A stretch of 64,000 bases of DNA from Flavobacterium ardleyense (GCF_033547075.1 NZ_CP137891.1:2294001-2358000); one strand, 5' to 3'; positions 44,655-52,967 are shown, numbered from the stretch's first letter. A program made the numbers and translations. The notes: generated from the sequence alone by a model not told the origin.

Positions 44655-45041
44655 CTAGGCTCTTTTAAGAAAACCCTCTTCATTCTTAGGATTATCTCCA
44701 TATTGATTTTCGCCCTGAGTGCCTTCTGTACAATAAAGGACTAGAAGCCAGATTGCTCCAGCTAATGGTATTAAAACTACAAACATCATCCAACCACTTT
44801 TATTTATATCATGTAGTCTGCGCACACTAACGGCAAGTCCCGGTATAAACATCGCTATTCCATAAAAAATGTATAATGGGCCATAAGGGATGCCAGCAAA
44901 TGTAATTCCCAAAACATTGTCTACTATCATTGCAACAATTGAAAAAATCATATTAAATAATATGAACATCCAATACTCTTTGCGTCTTGCTCTACCATTA
45001 AAATCTGCGTACTGTTTAATAACTTTTAAATACCATTCCAT
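44655..45041 (-). CDS. DUF805 membrane protein
   Basis: 128 residues, three to four helices. MEWYLKVIKQYADFNGRARRKEYWMFILFNMIF is the DUF805 opening (F-x-GR-x-R-R-x-E-Y-W), and VSVRRLHDINKSGWMMF is its second conserved box. Common small inner-membrane family of unknown function, sometimes linked to envelope stress. Length is normal. Stand-alone gene. Confidence 0.88.
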   Translation of the reverse strand: MEWYLKVIKQYADFNGRARRKEYWMFILFNMIFSIVAMIVDNVLGITFAGIPYGPLYIFYGIAMFIPGLAVSVRRLHDINKSGWMMFVVLIPLAGAIWLLVLYCTEGTQGENQYGDNPKNEEGFLKRA

Positions 45042-45243
45042 AATTATTCTCGATTAGATTTTCCTACTGTTTAGGCTGTTCGGTTTCGCCCTGTTTTTTA
45101 AAGTGTTGACCAGTCTCCACAAATACTTTTATTAAGAGGTAAATAACGTTAAAATTAACTTAATAAAACAAGTTTTCTAATAATAATATTTATTTAAAAT
45201 ATATCGTTAACAGGATCAGACTTCTACTATTAAGAATTAAATT

Positions 45244-45972
45244 TTAGAATCTGTAACCTAATGAAAATTGAAATACACTATTCTTTAAGTTGAGTGATTT
45301 AACTTCTCCCGCAAGTTGAGACTTAGAGTCGATAGCGGCCACACCGCCGCCATAGCGTGCTTGCACAAAAAGGCTTTGCGTAAGATCATAAGATGCTCCA
45401 ATATTCAAGCTAAGATCCATCCCGTTCATTCCTTTCTCGACATAAATTTGCTGACCGCCAAAATAGTAGATACCATCATTTAGTAAATCGACCGTCACGG
45501 TACTGTTTTCTGCGGGAGCATCGGCGTTAGTGTATTCCCATTTTGATTTAGCACTAATCAAGAATCCAATTTGAGGACCTACTTCTAAGTGCAATTTGTT
45601 GATCACTTCATATTTAAACATCAGTGGAATATTTAAATACGTGAGTGTTGGATTCTGCACAAATCTTTGTGTTTGATAAGTTTGCGTAGGAGGATTCCAG
45701 ACAGTGCCCCTTGTATCTATTTGATTTCCTTGAATCGATATTAATAGTTCGGGAGCAAATTTAATTTTTTCGTTAAGATGAAATTCGACAAAACCACCGA
45801 GGTGAAATGAAGTGAGTGGGCTAGTTTCAATTGTTAAATAATCTCCGGACGTGGTTGGATAATCTCCCGATAAGTTTGAAATGTTCAAACCTGCTTTTGC
45901 TCCAAAGGTCACTTTCTGTGCAAATGTTGTTATAGAGCACAACATCAAAGCTCCAAAAATAATTTTTTTCAT
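45244..45972 (-). CDS. PorT-like outer-membrane beta-barrel protein
   Basis: 242 residues with signal peptide (IIFGALMLCSITTFAQ). The start FGAKAGLNISNLSGDYPTTSGDY and the alternating strands LNEKIKFAPELLISIQGNQID, LTYLNIPLMFKYEVINKLHLEVGPQIGFLIS and SLNIGASYDLTQSLFVQARYGGG are typical of the Bacteroidota outer-membrane barrel family (PorT/OMP_b-brl). It ends with an aromatic residue (FSLGYRF), as barrels do. Function unassigned. Confidence 0.85.
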   Translation of the reverse strand: MKKIIFGALMLCSITTFAQKVTFGAKAGLNISNLSGDYPTTSGDYLTIETSPLTSFHLGGFVEFHLNEKIKFAPELLISIQGNQIDTRGTVWNPPTQTYQTQRFVQNPTLTYLNIPLMFKYEVINKLHLEVGPQIGFLISAKSKWEYTNADAPAENSTVTVDLLNDGIYYFGGQQIYVEKGMNGMDLSLNIGASYDLTQSLFVQARYGGGVAAIDSKSQLAGEVKSLNLKNSVFQFSLGYRF

Positions 45973-46236
45973 AAAAATTTGTATAAAATAGTAAAAACTT
46001 CAAGATTCAATAATTGCATTTCATATTTTGTGCAATAGTACGCTTAAAGATTTATTTTCCCAACTGCAAATTGTCCATAATTTTCGAGGTTGAAGTGATA
46101 TAACGATTTCGCCGTATGCACTACTCACAATAAGAAGTTTGCAATAATTTACTGCAATTTTTAATAAATTCTGACAGCCGCAGATAATAAGTTCCACGAA
46201 AATAAATTAATTTCTCTTTTATATTCATAAAAGGTT

Positions 46237-46254
46237 TACATTTGTATTATACAA
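46237..46254 (+). promoter_or_regulatory. PadR gene promoter with overlapping palindrome
   Basis: TACATTTG (46237-46244) is a perfect -7 element. TTGTATTATACAA (46242-46254), a 13-bp perfect palindrome, overlaps its last bases and the expected start point. The ATG is 22 bases further. PadR-type repressors commonly bind such sites at their own promoters, so autoregulation is likely. Confidence 0.6.
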
Positions 46255-46275
46255 GTTGAATAATACTAATTGAAT

Positions 46276-46638
46276 ATGACGAAAGACATTGTACCTGACT
46301 TACTTTCTGCTTGGGAAGAAACCTATAAAAAAGGTCAACTAACATTATGGATATTTTTGTCGTTAAAGGACGGGCCGAAATACGTTGATGAGATTAAGGA
46401 ATTTGTAGAAACAAAATCTCAAAACACGATGAGTTGCGAAGAGCAGAGTTTGTATAGAAATTTACGCAAATACGAACACATTGATGTAGTTTCTTTTGAA
46501 AACAGAAAAGGAAATAAAGGACCAGACAGGAAATATTATTTTTTAACAAAAATGGGAGAGCAGTTGCTTCAACAATTTATTACTCGAAATATAAACTTAT
46601 TCTTCTCAGCAGAAATTAATAACCTTCTAAAAAAGTAA
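46276..46638 (+). CDS. PadR-family transcriptional regulator
   Basis: 120 residues from the ATG at 46276; a TTG two codons upstream is also possible. Winged-helix pattern: LSAWEETYKKGQLTLWIFLSLKDGPKYVDEIKEFVE (helices 1-2), SCEEQSLYRNLRKYEHIDVVSFENRKGNKGPDRKYYFLTKMGEQLL (recognition helix and wing). The wing G-P-x-R-K-Y-Y matches PadR. No ligand domain beyond a short C-terminal helix. Co-transcribed with a membrane protein gene five bases downstream, a usual PadR layout. Confidence 0.85.
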   Translation: MTKDIVPDLLSAWEETYKKGQLTLWIFLSLKDGPKYVDEIKEFVETKSQNTMSCEEQSLYRNLRKYEHIDVVSFENRKGNKGPDRKYYFLTKMGEQLLQQFITRNINLFFSAEINNLLKK

Positions 46639-46643
46639 CTATT

Positions 46644-47066
46644 ATGAAAAATCTATTAACAGCAAACTTACTTAAATTCACATTGTCTGCAATCGTACTT
46701 ACAATATTGTTTAGGATTGCCTTAAGTTCATTTATCACAAATAAAATGATTGGAGTACTTCTGATTTCGGCAATTGCTTATGGTATATTAATGTGGATTA
46801 GTGGATACTTCTTTGGAAAGAAAGACTATGAAGACCTACCGATTCATGATGTTGGATTTAGATTTCATCTTGCAACATTTTTAGCTCACAATATCATCTC
46901 AATTCTATGGTTTACATTCGGATTTCAGTCAAAATATGAAGATATTGGCATAATTTATCTGACCGCTGGGATTTGGGGTGTTTTTCTACTGGCACATTTT
47001 ATTTATTATTTGTCAATGAGAAAATCGACAGTCAACAATTTGGGTAGAGAAGATTTGTTTGAGTAA
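46644..47066 (+). CDS. Four-helix membrane protein, partner of PadR
   Basis: 140 residues with four hydrophobic segments (about 12-30, 34-53, 75-93, 103-121). No family I recognise. Only five bases separate it from the PadR gene, so PadR probably controls it. In known PadR pairs the partner is often a transporter or envelope-stress protein; here there is no direct evidence for which. Confidence 0.7.
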   Translation: MKNLLTANLLKFTLSAIVLTILFRIALSSFITNKMIGVLLISAIAYGILMWISGYFFGKKDYEDLPIHDVGFRFHLATFLAHNIISILWFTFGFQSKYEDIGIIYLTAGIWGVFLLAHFIYYLSMRKSTVNNLGREDLFE

Positions 47067-47332
47067 ATAACCGCCTTGGACTGTATTGCGGGTTTGTTTT
47101 TCTGTATTCCCATTAAATAAAAAGAAGATGCCGTGATTGAAGTAGAAAGCATAGGATTTACACTATAGTCTTATAATAATGTGAAAAACCAAAATATACT
47201 CACTAGTGATAGGAAGAAATTGAACAAGTTGGACGTGAAAAACTGTGATAGTAGACGCGGCTGTAGTATCGAATATTTATAAAATAAGATTTTAATTGTA
47301 TTTATTTTATATATGTCGATTATTTTGATTTC

Positions 47333-47487
47333 CGCGCAAGGGGTGGGAGCGGCATCCTTTGCTGCCACTAAAAAAGTTTCTATACTATCATAAAATTTCT
47401 GGCCGCAAAGATATAGTGGACGACCCGACCCGAGCCATCTCTTAGCTCTATACCAAAAAAGGTCATTGTGGCGACGGGATGCGCCCA
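47333..47487 (+). repeat. Structured dispersed element, copy 11 (long form, well preserved)
   Basis: GCGCAAGGGGTGGGAGCGG, inner stem CTTTGCTGCCA/TGGCCGCAAAG (one G-T-type change), ATATAGTGGACGACCCGACC, closing GGCGACGGGATGCGCCC. It sits in a 555-base gap between the membrane protein gene and the end of the minus-strand oxidase operon; nothing else is recognised in that gap. Confidence 0.85.
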
Positions 47488-47621
47488 AAAAAGCAGTAAA
47501 AGTTCTGCTAAATAATGGTAAATATGTTATGCTATTTTATTAAAATTAATGCCGCTAGATGCTATTTTGCTACTACATATACCAACAATTTGGTAGGTCC
47601 AAATTGTCAAAATATGATATA

Positions 47622-48059
47622 TTACGACTTGGTAAATAATTTAATTCCGAATATCGACAGGCAAACGACTTTAATTATTTCTACACCAACATAATAATAA
47701 TGAAGGGTAGAAGCTGGCGGAACTTGACCTTGTATATAAATTTCTGCTCTGCTATCTAGCGATGGCAGTAGCCAAAAAGTTTGTAAAAGCAACATTAATA
47801 GCGGTATGAAGTATGCTAAATTTGAAAAGCTAGTAATTTTATTTTTTGACATTACTAAATTGGCGGCAATAAGTATAGCAAACAGCCATTCCATCATATT
47901 TAGCGCCGCAAAAACCATTCGCCCGATGCCTAATCCAATGGGAAGTGTTACTCCCGGAGCACGAAATTTGAGCCAGGCTTCCATAAAACTGATTGCACAA
48001 ACAAAGCCGATCCATAGAAAAACACTTACAATTGCCAACTGAAATTTTGTTGTTTTCAT
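47622..48059 (-). CDS. Membrane protein, last gene of the oxidase/haemoglobin operon
   Basis: 145 residues with four membrane helices (FQLAIVSVFLWIGFVCAISFMEAW, MVFAALNMMEWLFAILIAANLVM, LAYFIPLLMLLLQTFWLLP, YYVGVEIIKVVCLSIFGI). Its ATG overlaps the stop of the haemoglobin gene by four bases (ATGA), which indicates translational coupling. Polar residues inside helices (E27, E59-like) could matter for a haem or quinone. Family not recognised with certainty. Confidence 0.75.
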   Translation of the reverse strand: MKTTKFQLAIVSVFLWIGFVCAISFMEAWLKFRAPGVTLPIGLGIGRMVFAALNMMEWLFAILIAANLVMSKNKITSFSNLAYFIPLLMLLLQTFWLLPSLDSRAEIYIQGQVPPASTLHYYYVGVEIIKVVCLSIFGIKLFTKS

Positions 48060-48445
48060 ATTATTTTGACTGATGTATTATTATTATAATATGTTATTTT
48101 CGAATGAAACATCTGCGCCATTCTGTTGCCCTGCCACTTTGCTTTTTCCGCTTTTTCTCCTTCAAACAAATCGTCAACGGTCTTAGTAAATAATAACAAC
48201 CATTGATCAAAATGCTCCAAATCGATAGGTAGTTTTGCATGTGGAACGAAAGGACTTCCGTAATAAGTATGCTCCTCCAGCAAAACTGTCTGCCAGAAGC
48301 TATACATTTTTGTAAGATGCTCGGGCCACCGGTCCTGAATTTTATTATTGAAAATATCTTTTAGCGTATGGTCTTCGCGAATTTTGTTATAAAAAGTATC
48401 AACCAGAAGCTGGATATCGACTAAATTTTGAATGTCGTTTTTCAT
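48056..48445 (-). CDS. Group III truncated haemoglobin
   Basis: 129 residues, normal length for the group. LVDTFYNKIREDHTLKDIFNNKI and RWPEHLTKMYSFWQTVLLEEHTYYGSPFVPHAKLPIDLEHFDQWLLLFTKTVDD carry the group III layout: F8-type His in PHAKLPI, the WxxH helix ending FDQWL, and a conserved Trp in MYSFWQTV. Such proteins bind O2 or NO; here the operon with an oxidase and an Fe-S-type regulator makes an NO-protective or oxygen-delivery role plausible. Confidence 0.88.
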   Translation of the reverse strand: MKNDIQNLVDIQLLVDTFYNKIREDHTLKDIFNNKIQDRWPEHLTKMYSFWQTVLLEEHTYYGSPFVPHAKLPIDLEHFDQWLLLFTKTVDDLFEGEKAEKAKWQGNRMAQMFHSKITYYNNNTSVKII

Positions 48446-48459
48446 CAGATACTCCTATG

Positions 48460-48864
48460 TTAAATATTACTATTAGTTACAATGTAAAACGCCGCCCAGC
48501 CCACAAAAGCGATTAATAAAATCCAGAGCCAAGTGGGCACTGTTTGCGGGGTTTCACTTCCTTCGATTATAAAATTAATCTGATCTCCTTTGTCATAAGC
48601 ATTAATCATCAGTGGAACACTGCCATCTACTACTTCATTTTCTGACAGCCCTTCGACCGCAATTGCAGGACCATTTCGAACAATAAACTTTATTTTTCGG
48701 ATTCCTTCACGACCGCTCGTGGATCTACTCACCAATTTTAGAACGTGCTCACCGTCAGTTAGTTTTGTTGTGTCCAATTCAAATTGTACTGGTGCGACCA
48801 ATTCTGCGATTGGCTGTAAATCGTCGTCGACAAATAGCGAGACTTTACTTTTATTTTCTACCAT
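48460..48864 (-). CDS. Oxidase-operon accessory protein with C-terminal membrane anchor
   Basis: 134 residues. No N-terminal signal. Residues 5-70 look like an Ig-like beta sandwich (VSLFVDDDLQPIAELVAPVQFELDTTKLTDGEHVLKLVSRS); residues 70-105 continue with strands; residues 109-131 (PTWLWILLIAFVGWAAFYIV) form a single membrane anchor. Strictly placed between the 89-residue protein and the haemoglobin gene, so it is likely part of the oxidase complex. Similar proteins next to cbb3-like oxidases in Bacteroidota have no assigned role that I know of. Confidence 0.7.
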   Translation of the reverse strand: MVENKSKVSLFVDDDLQPIAELVAPVQFELDTTKLTDGEHVLKLVSRSTSGREGIRKIKFIVRNGPAIAVEGLSENEVVDGSVPLMINAYDKGDQINFIIEGSETPQTVPTWLWILLIAFVGWAAFYIVTNSNI

Positions 48865-48869
48865 TATCG

Positions 48870-49139
48870 TTAGTATTTTAAAATAGATTTCTTAATATGA
48901 TCGCTATTTCTTTCACCTGGTTTGACTAAAAATTTTACTGAAAAAATTAAGGTCAATATTGTAATAAATGAAATTATCCCAATGATTACCCAATCCCAAT
49001 TACTGGCTGGACTACCGCCGTGGGTAATTCCTCGAGTAATTGCAGGTTGCTGCTTTTCGCACGCGGGGCACGCTAAAGCAGCAATATTTACACAGAAAAA
49101 TAATAAAAAAGTGACTGTATGTTTAAACTTATTTTTCAT
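48870..49139 (-). CDS. Small CxxC-containing membrane protein of the oxidase operon
   Basis: 89 residues from the ATG at 49139; the longer reading from 49166 would overlap the previous gene more and place nine residues before the signal peptide. Signal FKHTVTFLLFFCVNIAALA, then CPAC in the mature N-terminus, an extracytoplasmic stretch and one membrane helix (DWVIIGIISFITILTLIFSVKFLV). The CxxC could bind a metal such as copper or haem in oxidase assembly. It overlaps the upstream gene's end by 11 bases. Confidence 0.72.
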   Translation of the reverse strand: MKNKFKHTVTFLLFFCVNIAALACPACEKQQPAITRGITHGGSPASNWDWVIIGIISFITILTLIFSVKFLVKPGERNSDHIKKSILKY

Positions 49140-49371
49140 CTCTCCAGTAGTTATTTGCATTTGCAATAGTTTGAAATTCGATTGCTACAACTTGGGCAGA
49201 TTGAATAAGTTGGGCGGTGTCTTCGGCATATTCAGGTCGTAATTTTCTACGTTTTTCAGGATCGGTCTGTATTGCACCAATAGTTTTGCGAGACATTAAT
49301 ATTGCCAATTCTCTGCCTTCTTGCGGCGTTTTGGTCAGCAAGCTCTTTAACCATATTTCATCATTAGCCAT
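49129..49371 (-). CDS. Small soluble protein of the oxidase operon
   Basis: 80 residues, hydrophilic, helical (EIWLKSLLTKTPQEGRELAILMSRKTIGAIQ, EDTAQLIQSAQVVAIEFQTIANANNYWRDEK). No motif recognised. Twenty-two bases after the cytochrome c gene and overlapping the next gene, so co-translated. Probably a chaperone or structural partner of the oxidase. Confidence 0.7.
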   Translation of the reverse strand: MANDEIWLKSLLTKTPQEGRELAILMSRKTIGAIQTDPEKRRKLRPEYAEDTAQLIQSAQVVAIEFQTIANANNYWRDEK

Positions 49372-49393
49372 AATTTCTTAATTTTAGTGATTA

Positions 49394-50389
49394 TTATAAC
49401 GATTCCATTATTTTTTTTACTTCCTCTAAAGTGACCTTTTTTGCATCATTTCCCCAACTTGTTCTTTCATGATTAATGATGGCAGTAACTTCTTCTGCGG
49501 TAAGGTTGTTATCGGACCCAACTGCATTCATCACAGCATATTCGGCGCGAGCATCGTATCCTAACATTATAACATTTACAAAAAGTTCAAGATCATCACC
49601 CAAAACAATTTTACTTCCTTTAAGTGGAGGAAAAGCACCAGCTAATCCTTCTCCATTTCCTTGATGACAAGCGGCACAGTTTTGAGTGTAAAGTGTTGCG
49701 CCATCAGGAAGATTTTCTTCACCACCATTTGCAGCAGCAGCCACAGCGACTTCTTTTTTCTTGTATAAAAATTCCATTGGCAGTTTGCCGTCCGGTAGAT
49801 CAACTTGTTTTAAACTTTGCAAATAAGCTACTAATTGAAGTGCTTCTTTGGTAGCGATAATTTTTCCGTTAATTCCATTTCGAAATTCATCAGGCACTAT
49901 CACTTCAACATCATCTTTTCCTAATTTATCTTTTACTTCAAAAAGCCAAGGATATGCTGGCATAATTGAAGACCCCACAACTGCTCTCGGCTGATAAAGG
50001 TGAAGTAAATTCCACGCCATACTTGGTTGACGAGCTCCAATATTGGTTAGATCGGGACCAGTTCTTTCAGTTCCCATCAAAGTTGCAGTATTTCTCCAAA
50101 AATCTATTCTAGTATTATCTGCGTAATCCGCAGGAATTCCGGGGCGTTTTCCCCAGGGTTTGTCCATATCCACATTTCGAACCTGCTGCGTATGACAAGC
50201 TACACAGCCATTACTGATATAACTTAATTTTCCTTGGTACGCATCTTCACTTAGAGGAACGTGATTAGGAAGCGGCGCATTGTTTTGCTGATTATGAATA
50301 GCCGGCAGAATAGCAACAGCGATGGTCAAACCAATAAATAAGGCCAAGGCTGCTAAAAATAATTTTTTATAATTGTCAAAAAAATCCAT
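49394..50389 (-). CDS. CcoO-like subunit fused to a second cytochrome c domain
   Basis: 331 residues. A membrane anchor at 9-31 (KLFLAALALFIGLTIAVAIL). A CcoO-type domain follows, with CxxCH at 62-66 (GCVACHTQQVRN), the RTGPDL box at 109-114 and the Met ligand in MPAYPW (Met 143). A second, CcoP-like cytochrome c domain has CAACH at 238-242 with GEGLAGAFPPLKGS. It should pass electrons from soluble cytochrome c or the bc1/ACIII complex to the CcoN-like subunit ten bases upstream. In classical cbb3 oxidases these two domains are separate proteins. Confidence 0.85.
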   Translation of the reverse strand: MDFFDNYKKLFLAALALFIGLTIAVAILPAIHNQQNNAPLPNHVPLSEDAYQGKLSYISNGCVACHTQQVRNVDMDKPWGKRPGIPADYADNTRIDFWRNTATLMGTERTGPDLTNIGARQPSMAWNLLHLYQPRAVVGSSIMPAYPWLFEVKDKLGKDDVEVIVPDEFRNGINGKIIATKEALQLVAYLQSLKQVDLPDGKLPMEFLYKKKEVAVAAAANGGEENLPDGATLYTQNCAACHQGNGEGLAGAFPPLKGSKIVLGDDLELFVNVIMLGYDARAEYAVMNAVGSDNNLTAEEVTAIINHERTSWGNDAKKVTLEEVKKIMESL

Positions 50390-50399
50390 TTCGTTTATA

Positions 50400-52148
50400 T
50401 TAATTAGTTAGACCATGATTTTCTAATTCTTGCTTTGCTCTCAAAATTTCTGCTGGGGAGTTGGGAATTTCCTCATCAACATTTCGTCTCACCATTTTGT
50501 AAAAATTGTACGCAAAAATGATATGCGAAATCCACATTAGTGATCCACCAATCGCGCGCCATAACCAGTAAGGCGCCATCAATTCGACACTTTCGATAAA
50601 TGGTTTTCCATCAATCCACATCAATCCACGAAGTGTTGAACCGTACATTAGCGGAAAAGTGTAAAAAATTAATCCAATCAGCGCAAACCAAAAGTGAGCA
50701 CCAACTAAAACTTGAGAAGGTTCCTTTCCGGTTAATCTCGGAACAAGAGTATAGATGAATCCCCAAAGCATAAAACAAATAATCCCGTACATCGTTAGAT
50801 GAGAGTGAGCCACCGTAAAATCTGTGAAGTGCCATACTAAGTTGGTAAACCTAAATGCTTCGGCAGTTCCTTGTAATGAACCAGTGAAGTAAAATATAAT
50901 TCCAATTAGATAGAAAGGAAGTGTGTAACTGGTGGAAATTTTGTGCCATGAACCCTTAAAGGTCATCAAGAAGTTGGTCGTACCCGCTACCACCGGAATT
51001 ACCATTCCCACACTACCCACGATAGCTACTGTCTGCAACCACCACGGGATAGCACTAAAGATAAAGTGGTGTGTACCAATTAAAGTGTAAAACAGAATCT
51101 GCGTCCAGAAAGCCAAAATTCCTAAACTGTAAGAATAAATTGGTTTATTAAGTTGTTGTGGTAGGAAATAATACATCAATCCCAAAGTAAAAAGCATAAA
51201 CCACATTCCCACACCTTGATGCATATAGTATCCTTGCACAATTGTTTCGCCTAAGCCATCTTGCCACGTAGGCCAATATGCTACGACCGAAATAACAATC
51301 ACATACATCATTGCTGCCACGATATACCAATTGGAAACATAAATTTCTTTGGTAGTTTTTTTGGCTACTGTCTGCACATAATTTATCAAACTAATTATAA
51401 CGGCAATTGCAAATAGCAACATTACTGGCCAAATATATTCTCTATACTCTCCACCGCTGTTATTAATTCCAGCCATCAAGCAAATACTCCCTATTATCAC
51501 AGAAGCATTAATTAGAATAAGCGAAAACCATCCAGTTTTAATACTATGAATAGGAGTGTTACTAACTCTCGGCACTACATAATAACCTAGTCCGATCATA
51601 GCGAGGGAGGCCCAACCCCAAAAAACAGCGTTGGTATGAACAGGTCTGAGTCGTCCAAAACTAAGCCAACTTTGATGGTCGATGTCGGGCGCCACGAATT
51701 TAATTCCGAGATATTCACCAACGGTAGTTCCAAAAACCAGCCAGAAAGTTGCGCAACCTAAATACCACAAGATCAGCTTTGTTAGTTCTGGTTCTACGTA
51801 CGGACGCGGCTTGCTTCTTCGTTTTTGCTCAATAAATCGAAATCCTTCAATTTCATTAATATTATTGATCAGACCTTTCTTATCTTCTGCTGGATTGTCG
51901 CCAGCCAGTTCAGTATTAGAAAGACTAAACTCAAGTTCCTTCTTTCGTGATTCCAACTTAGATACTTCGGCAGGATCCAGACTTCTTAGATACTCATTAA
52001 ATCTGTCCAATTCTTTCTTCTTTCCAATCTTGTTTATTATCGCATAGACCTTTGATATTAAAATACCAGTGGCAATAAGTACTGGTATTAAAATGAGAAA
52101 AAGCGTAATAATGATTCCGGACTCGCTAAAAATGTTATTGGTTTCCAT
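50400..52148 (-). CDS. CcoN-like subunit I of a haem-copper (cbb3-type) oxidase
   Basis: 582 residues. The core has low-spin haem His 171 (FGRLRPVHTNAV), CuB ligands His 310 (GYYMHQGVGMWF) and His 360/361 (GTHHFIF), the cross-link Tyr 354 in the preceding helix, and His 448/450 in FTVAHSHLTMYG. Tyr 354 stands six residues before His 360, and His 310 fifty before it, as in CcoN (Tyr 251, His 257, His 207 in Pseudomonas stutzeri numbering). That favours O2 reduction over NO reduction. Residues 1-115 are an added N-terminal helix plus a charged cytoplasmic segment. Confidence 0.85.
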   Translation of the reverse strand: METNNIFSESGIIITLFLILIPVLIATGILISKVYAIINKIGKKKELDRFNEYLRSLDPAEVSKLESRKKELEFSLSNTELAGDNPAEDKKGLINNINEIEGFRFIEQKRRSKPRPYVEPELTKLILWYLGCATFWLVFGTTVGEYLGIKFVAPDIDHQSWLSFGRLRPVHTNAVFWGWASLAMIGLGYYVVPRVSNTPIHSIKTGWFSLILINASVIIGSICLMAGINNSGGEYREYIWPVMLLFAIAVIISLINYVQTVAKKTTKEIYVSNWYIVAAMMYVIVISVVAYWPTWQDGLGETIVQGYYMHQGVGMWFMLFTLGLMYYFLPQQLNKPIYSYSLGILAFWTQILFYTLIGTHHFIFSAIPWWLQTVAIVGSVGMVIPVVAGTTNFLMTFKGSWHKISTSYTLPFYLIGIIFYFTGSLQGTAEAFRFTNLVWHFTDFTVAHSHLTMYGIICFMLWGFIYTLVPRLTGKEPSQVLVGAHFWFALIGLIFYTFPLMYGSTLRGLMWIDGKPFIESVELMAPYWLWRAIGGSLMWISHIIFAYNFYKMVRRNVDEEIPNSPAEILRAKQELENHGLTN

Positions 52149-52161
52149 TGGCTATTTATAT

Positions 52162-52177
52162 TGGAGGTTATTGTCCA
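52162..52177. promoter_or_regulatory. Degenerate half-copy of the Rrf2 palindrome before ccoN
   Basis: TGGAGGTTATTGTCCA shares 11 of 16 positions with the palindrome at 52674-52689 (TGGACAAATTTGTCCA), with a full right half-site (TTGTCCA). It is 14-29 bases before the CcoN start. It could be a second operator or chance. Confidence 0.3.
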
Positions 52178-52194
52178 TTATTAAATTAAATTTT

Positions 52195-52629
52195 TTATCT
52201 TTTTAAGAATGTTAATCCCTTTTCTAAGTCATCAGCCAACGATTTAATGCTCGTTGTTTCGACCATAGTTTTAAGTTCATCTCTAATAAATTTGAATTGA
52301 TTATGCACCGGACACGGTTTTAGTTCATTGCATTTTATAAGTCCGAGACCACATCCATTATAAATATCATCCCCGTCAATAACTTGCACAATTGTGCTCA
52401 TCATTGTATTTTCAAATTGAAAACTATCCATCGAAAAACCACCAGTCGGACCTTTGCTTGATGTGATGATATGATTTTTGGATAGTAATTGCAGAATTTT
52501 GGAGGTATAGGACGCAGGTGATTTTATTGCATCTGCTACATCTAATAAACTTGCTTTCTTACCCAATTGTGATTGAACTGCAATAAATATGCAGGCTTTA
52601 AGTCCGTATTCGCAAGCTTTAGAAAACAT
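52195..52629 (-). CDS. Rrf2-family Fe-S transcriptional regulator (NsrR/IscR-like)
   Basis: 144 residues from the ATG at 52629 (MFSKACEYGLKA, the usual Rrf2 start); an ATG 51 bases further upstream would lie upstream of the -7 element, so it cannot be used. Winged helix: CEYGLKACIFIAVQ, LLDVADAIKSPASYTSKILQLLSKN (recognition), GGFSM wing. Three cysteines in YNGCGLGLIKCNELKPCPVH (spacing C-x6-C-x5-C) match the cluster-binding loop. It probably senses NO, iron or redox and controls the oxidase operon that starts 46 bases downstream. Confidence 0.87.
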   Translation of the reverse strand: MFSKACEYGLKACIFIAVQSQLGKKASLLDVADAIKSPASYTSKILQLLSKNHIITSSKGPTGGFSMDSFQFENTMMSTIVQVIDGDDIYNGCGLGLIKCNELKPCPVHNQFKFIRDELKTMVETTSIKSLADDLEKGLTFLKR

Positions 52630-52650
52630 ATAAATGCTATTTTGATTTAG

Positions 52651-52689
52651 CAAAGATATAGTATTTTTAGTAATGGACAAATTTGTCCA
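52651..52689 (-). promoter_or_regulatory. Rrf2 promoter with a 16-bp perfect palindrome over the -33 region
   Basis: On the minus strand TATCTTTG (52658-52651) is a perfect -7 element. Fifteen to twenty bases upstream, TGGACAAATTTGTCCA (52674-52689) is a 16-bp perfect palindrome that contains the -33 TTG. A regulator bound there would block the promoter, so autoregulation of the gene and its operon is likely. Confidence 0.7.
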
Positions 52690-52967
52690 CTACTAAATTT
52701 TGTATATTTTTAATTTTGTAAAATTTCGAGAAGGGGGTGCTTTTGTGGGAGCGTAGCGTCGTTTTTTTTACTGTATCTGTTTTTTCAATTATCTATTGTA
52801 CAACTTTAATTCGGAAGCTTTCCTGGTATGTAGTTAAATGTATTGCTGAATTACTCCACATTAGGAAAAGAAATTTTATAAAAAATATAATATTTTAAAT
52901 TAATGGTAGTAAATTGTAAACAAAATATTTTTACTTTTTTCAGTCAAAATAAAATAACACTTCTTAT

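Noticed and set aside
47171-47488. 105-codon minus-strand ORF sharing WLGSGRPLYLC with the one at 38479
   Set aside because: The similarity comes from element copy 11 lying in it, not from a protein family.
50400-52148. Nitric-oxide reductase large subunit
   Set aside because: The cross-linked Tyr and CuB histidines of oxygen-reducing cbb3 enzymes are all in place.
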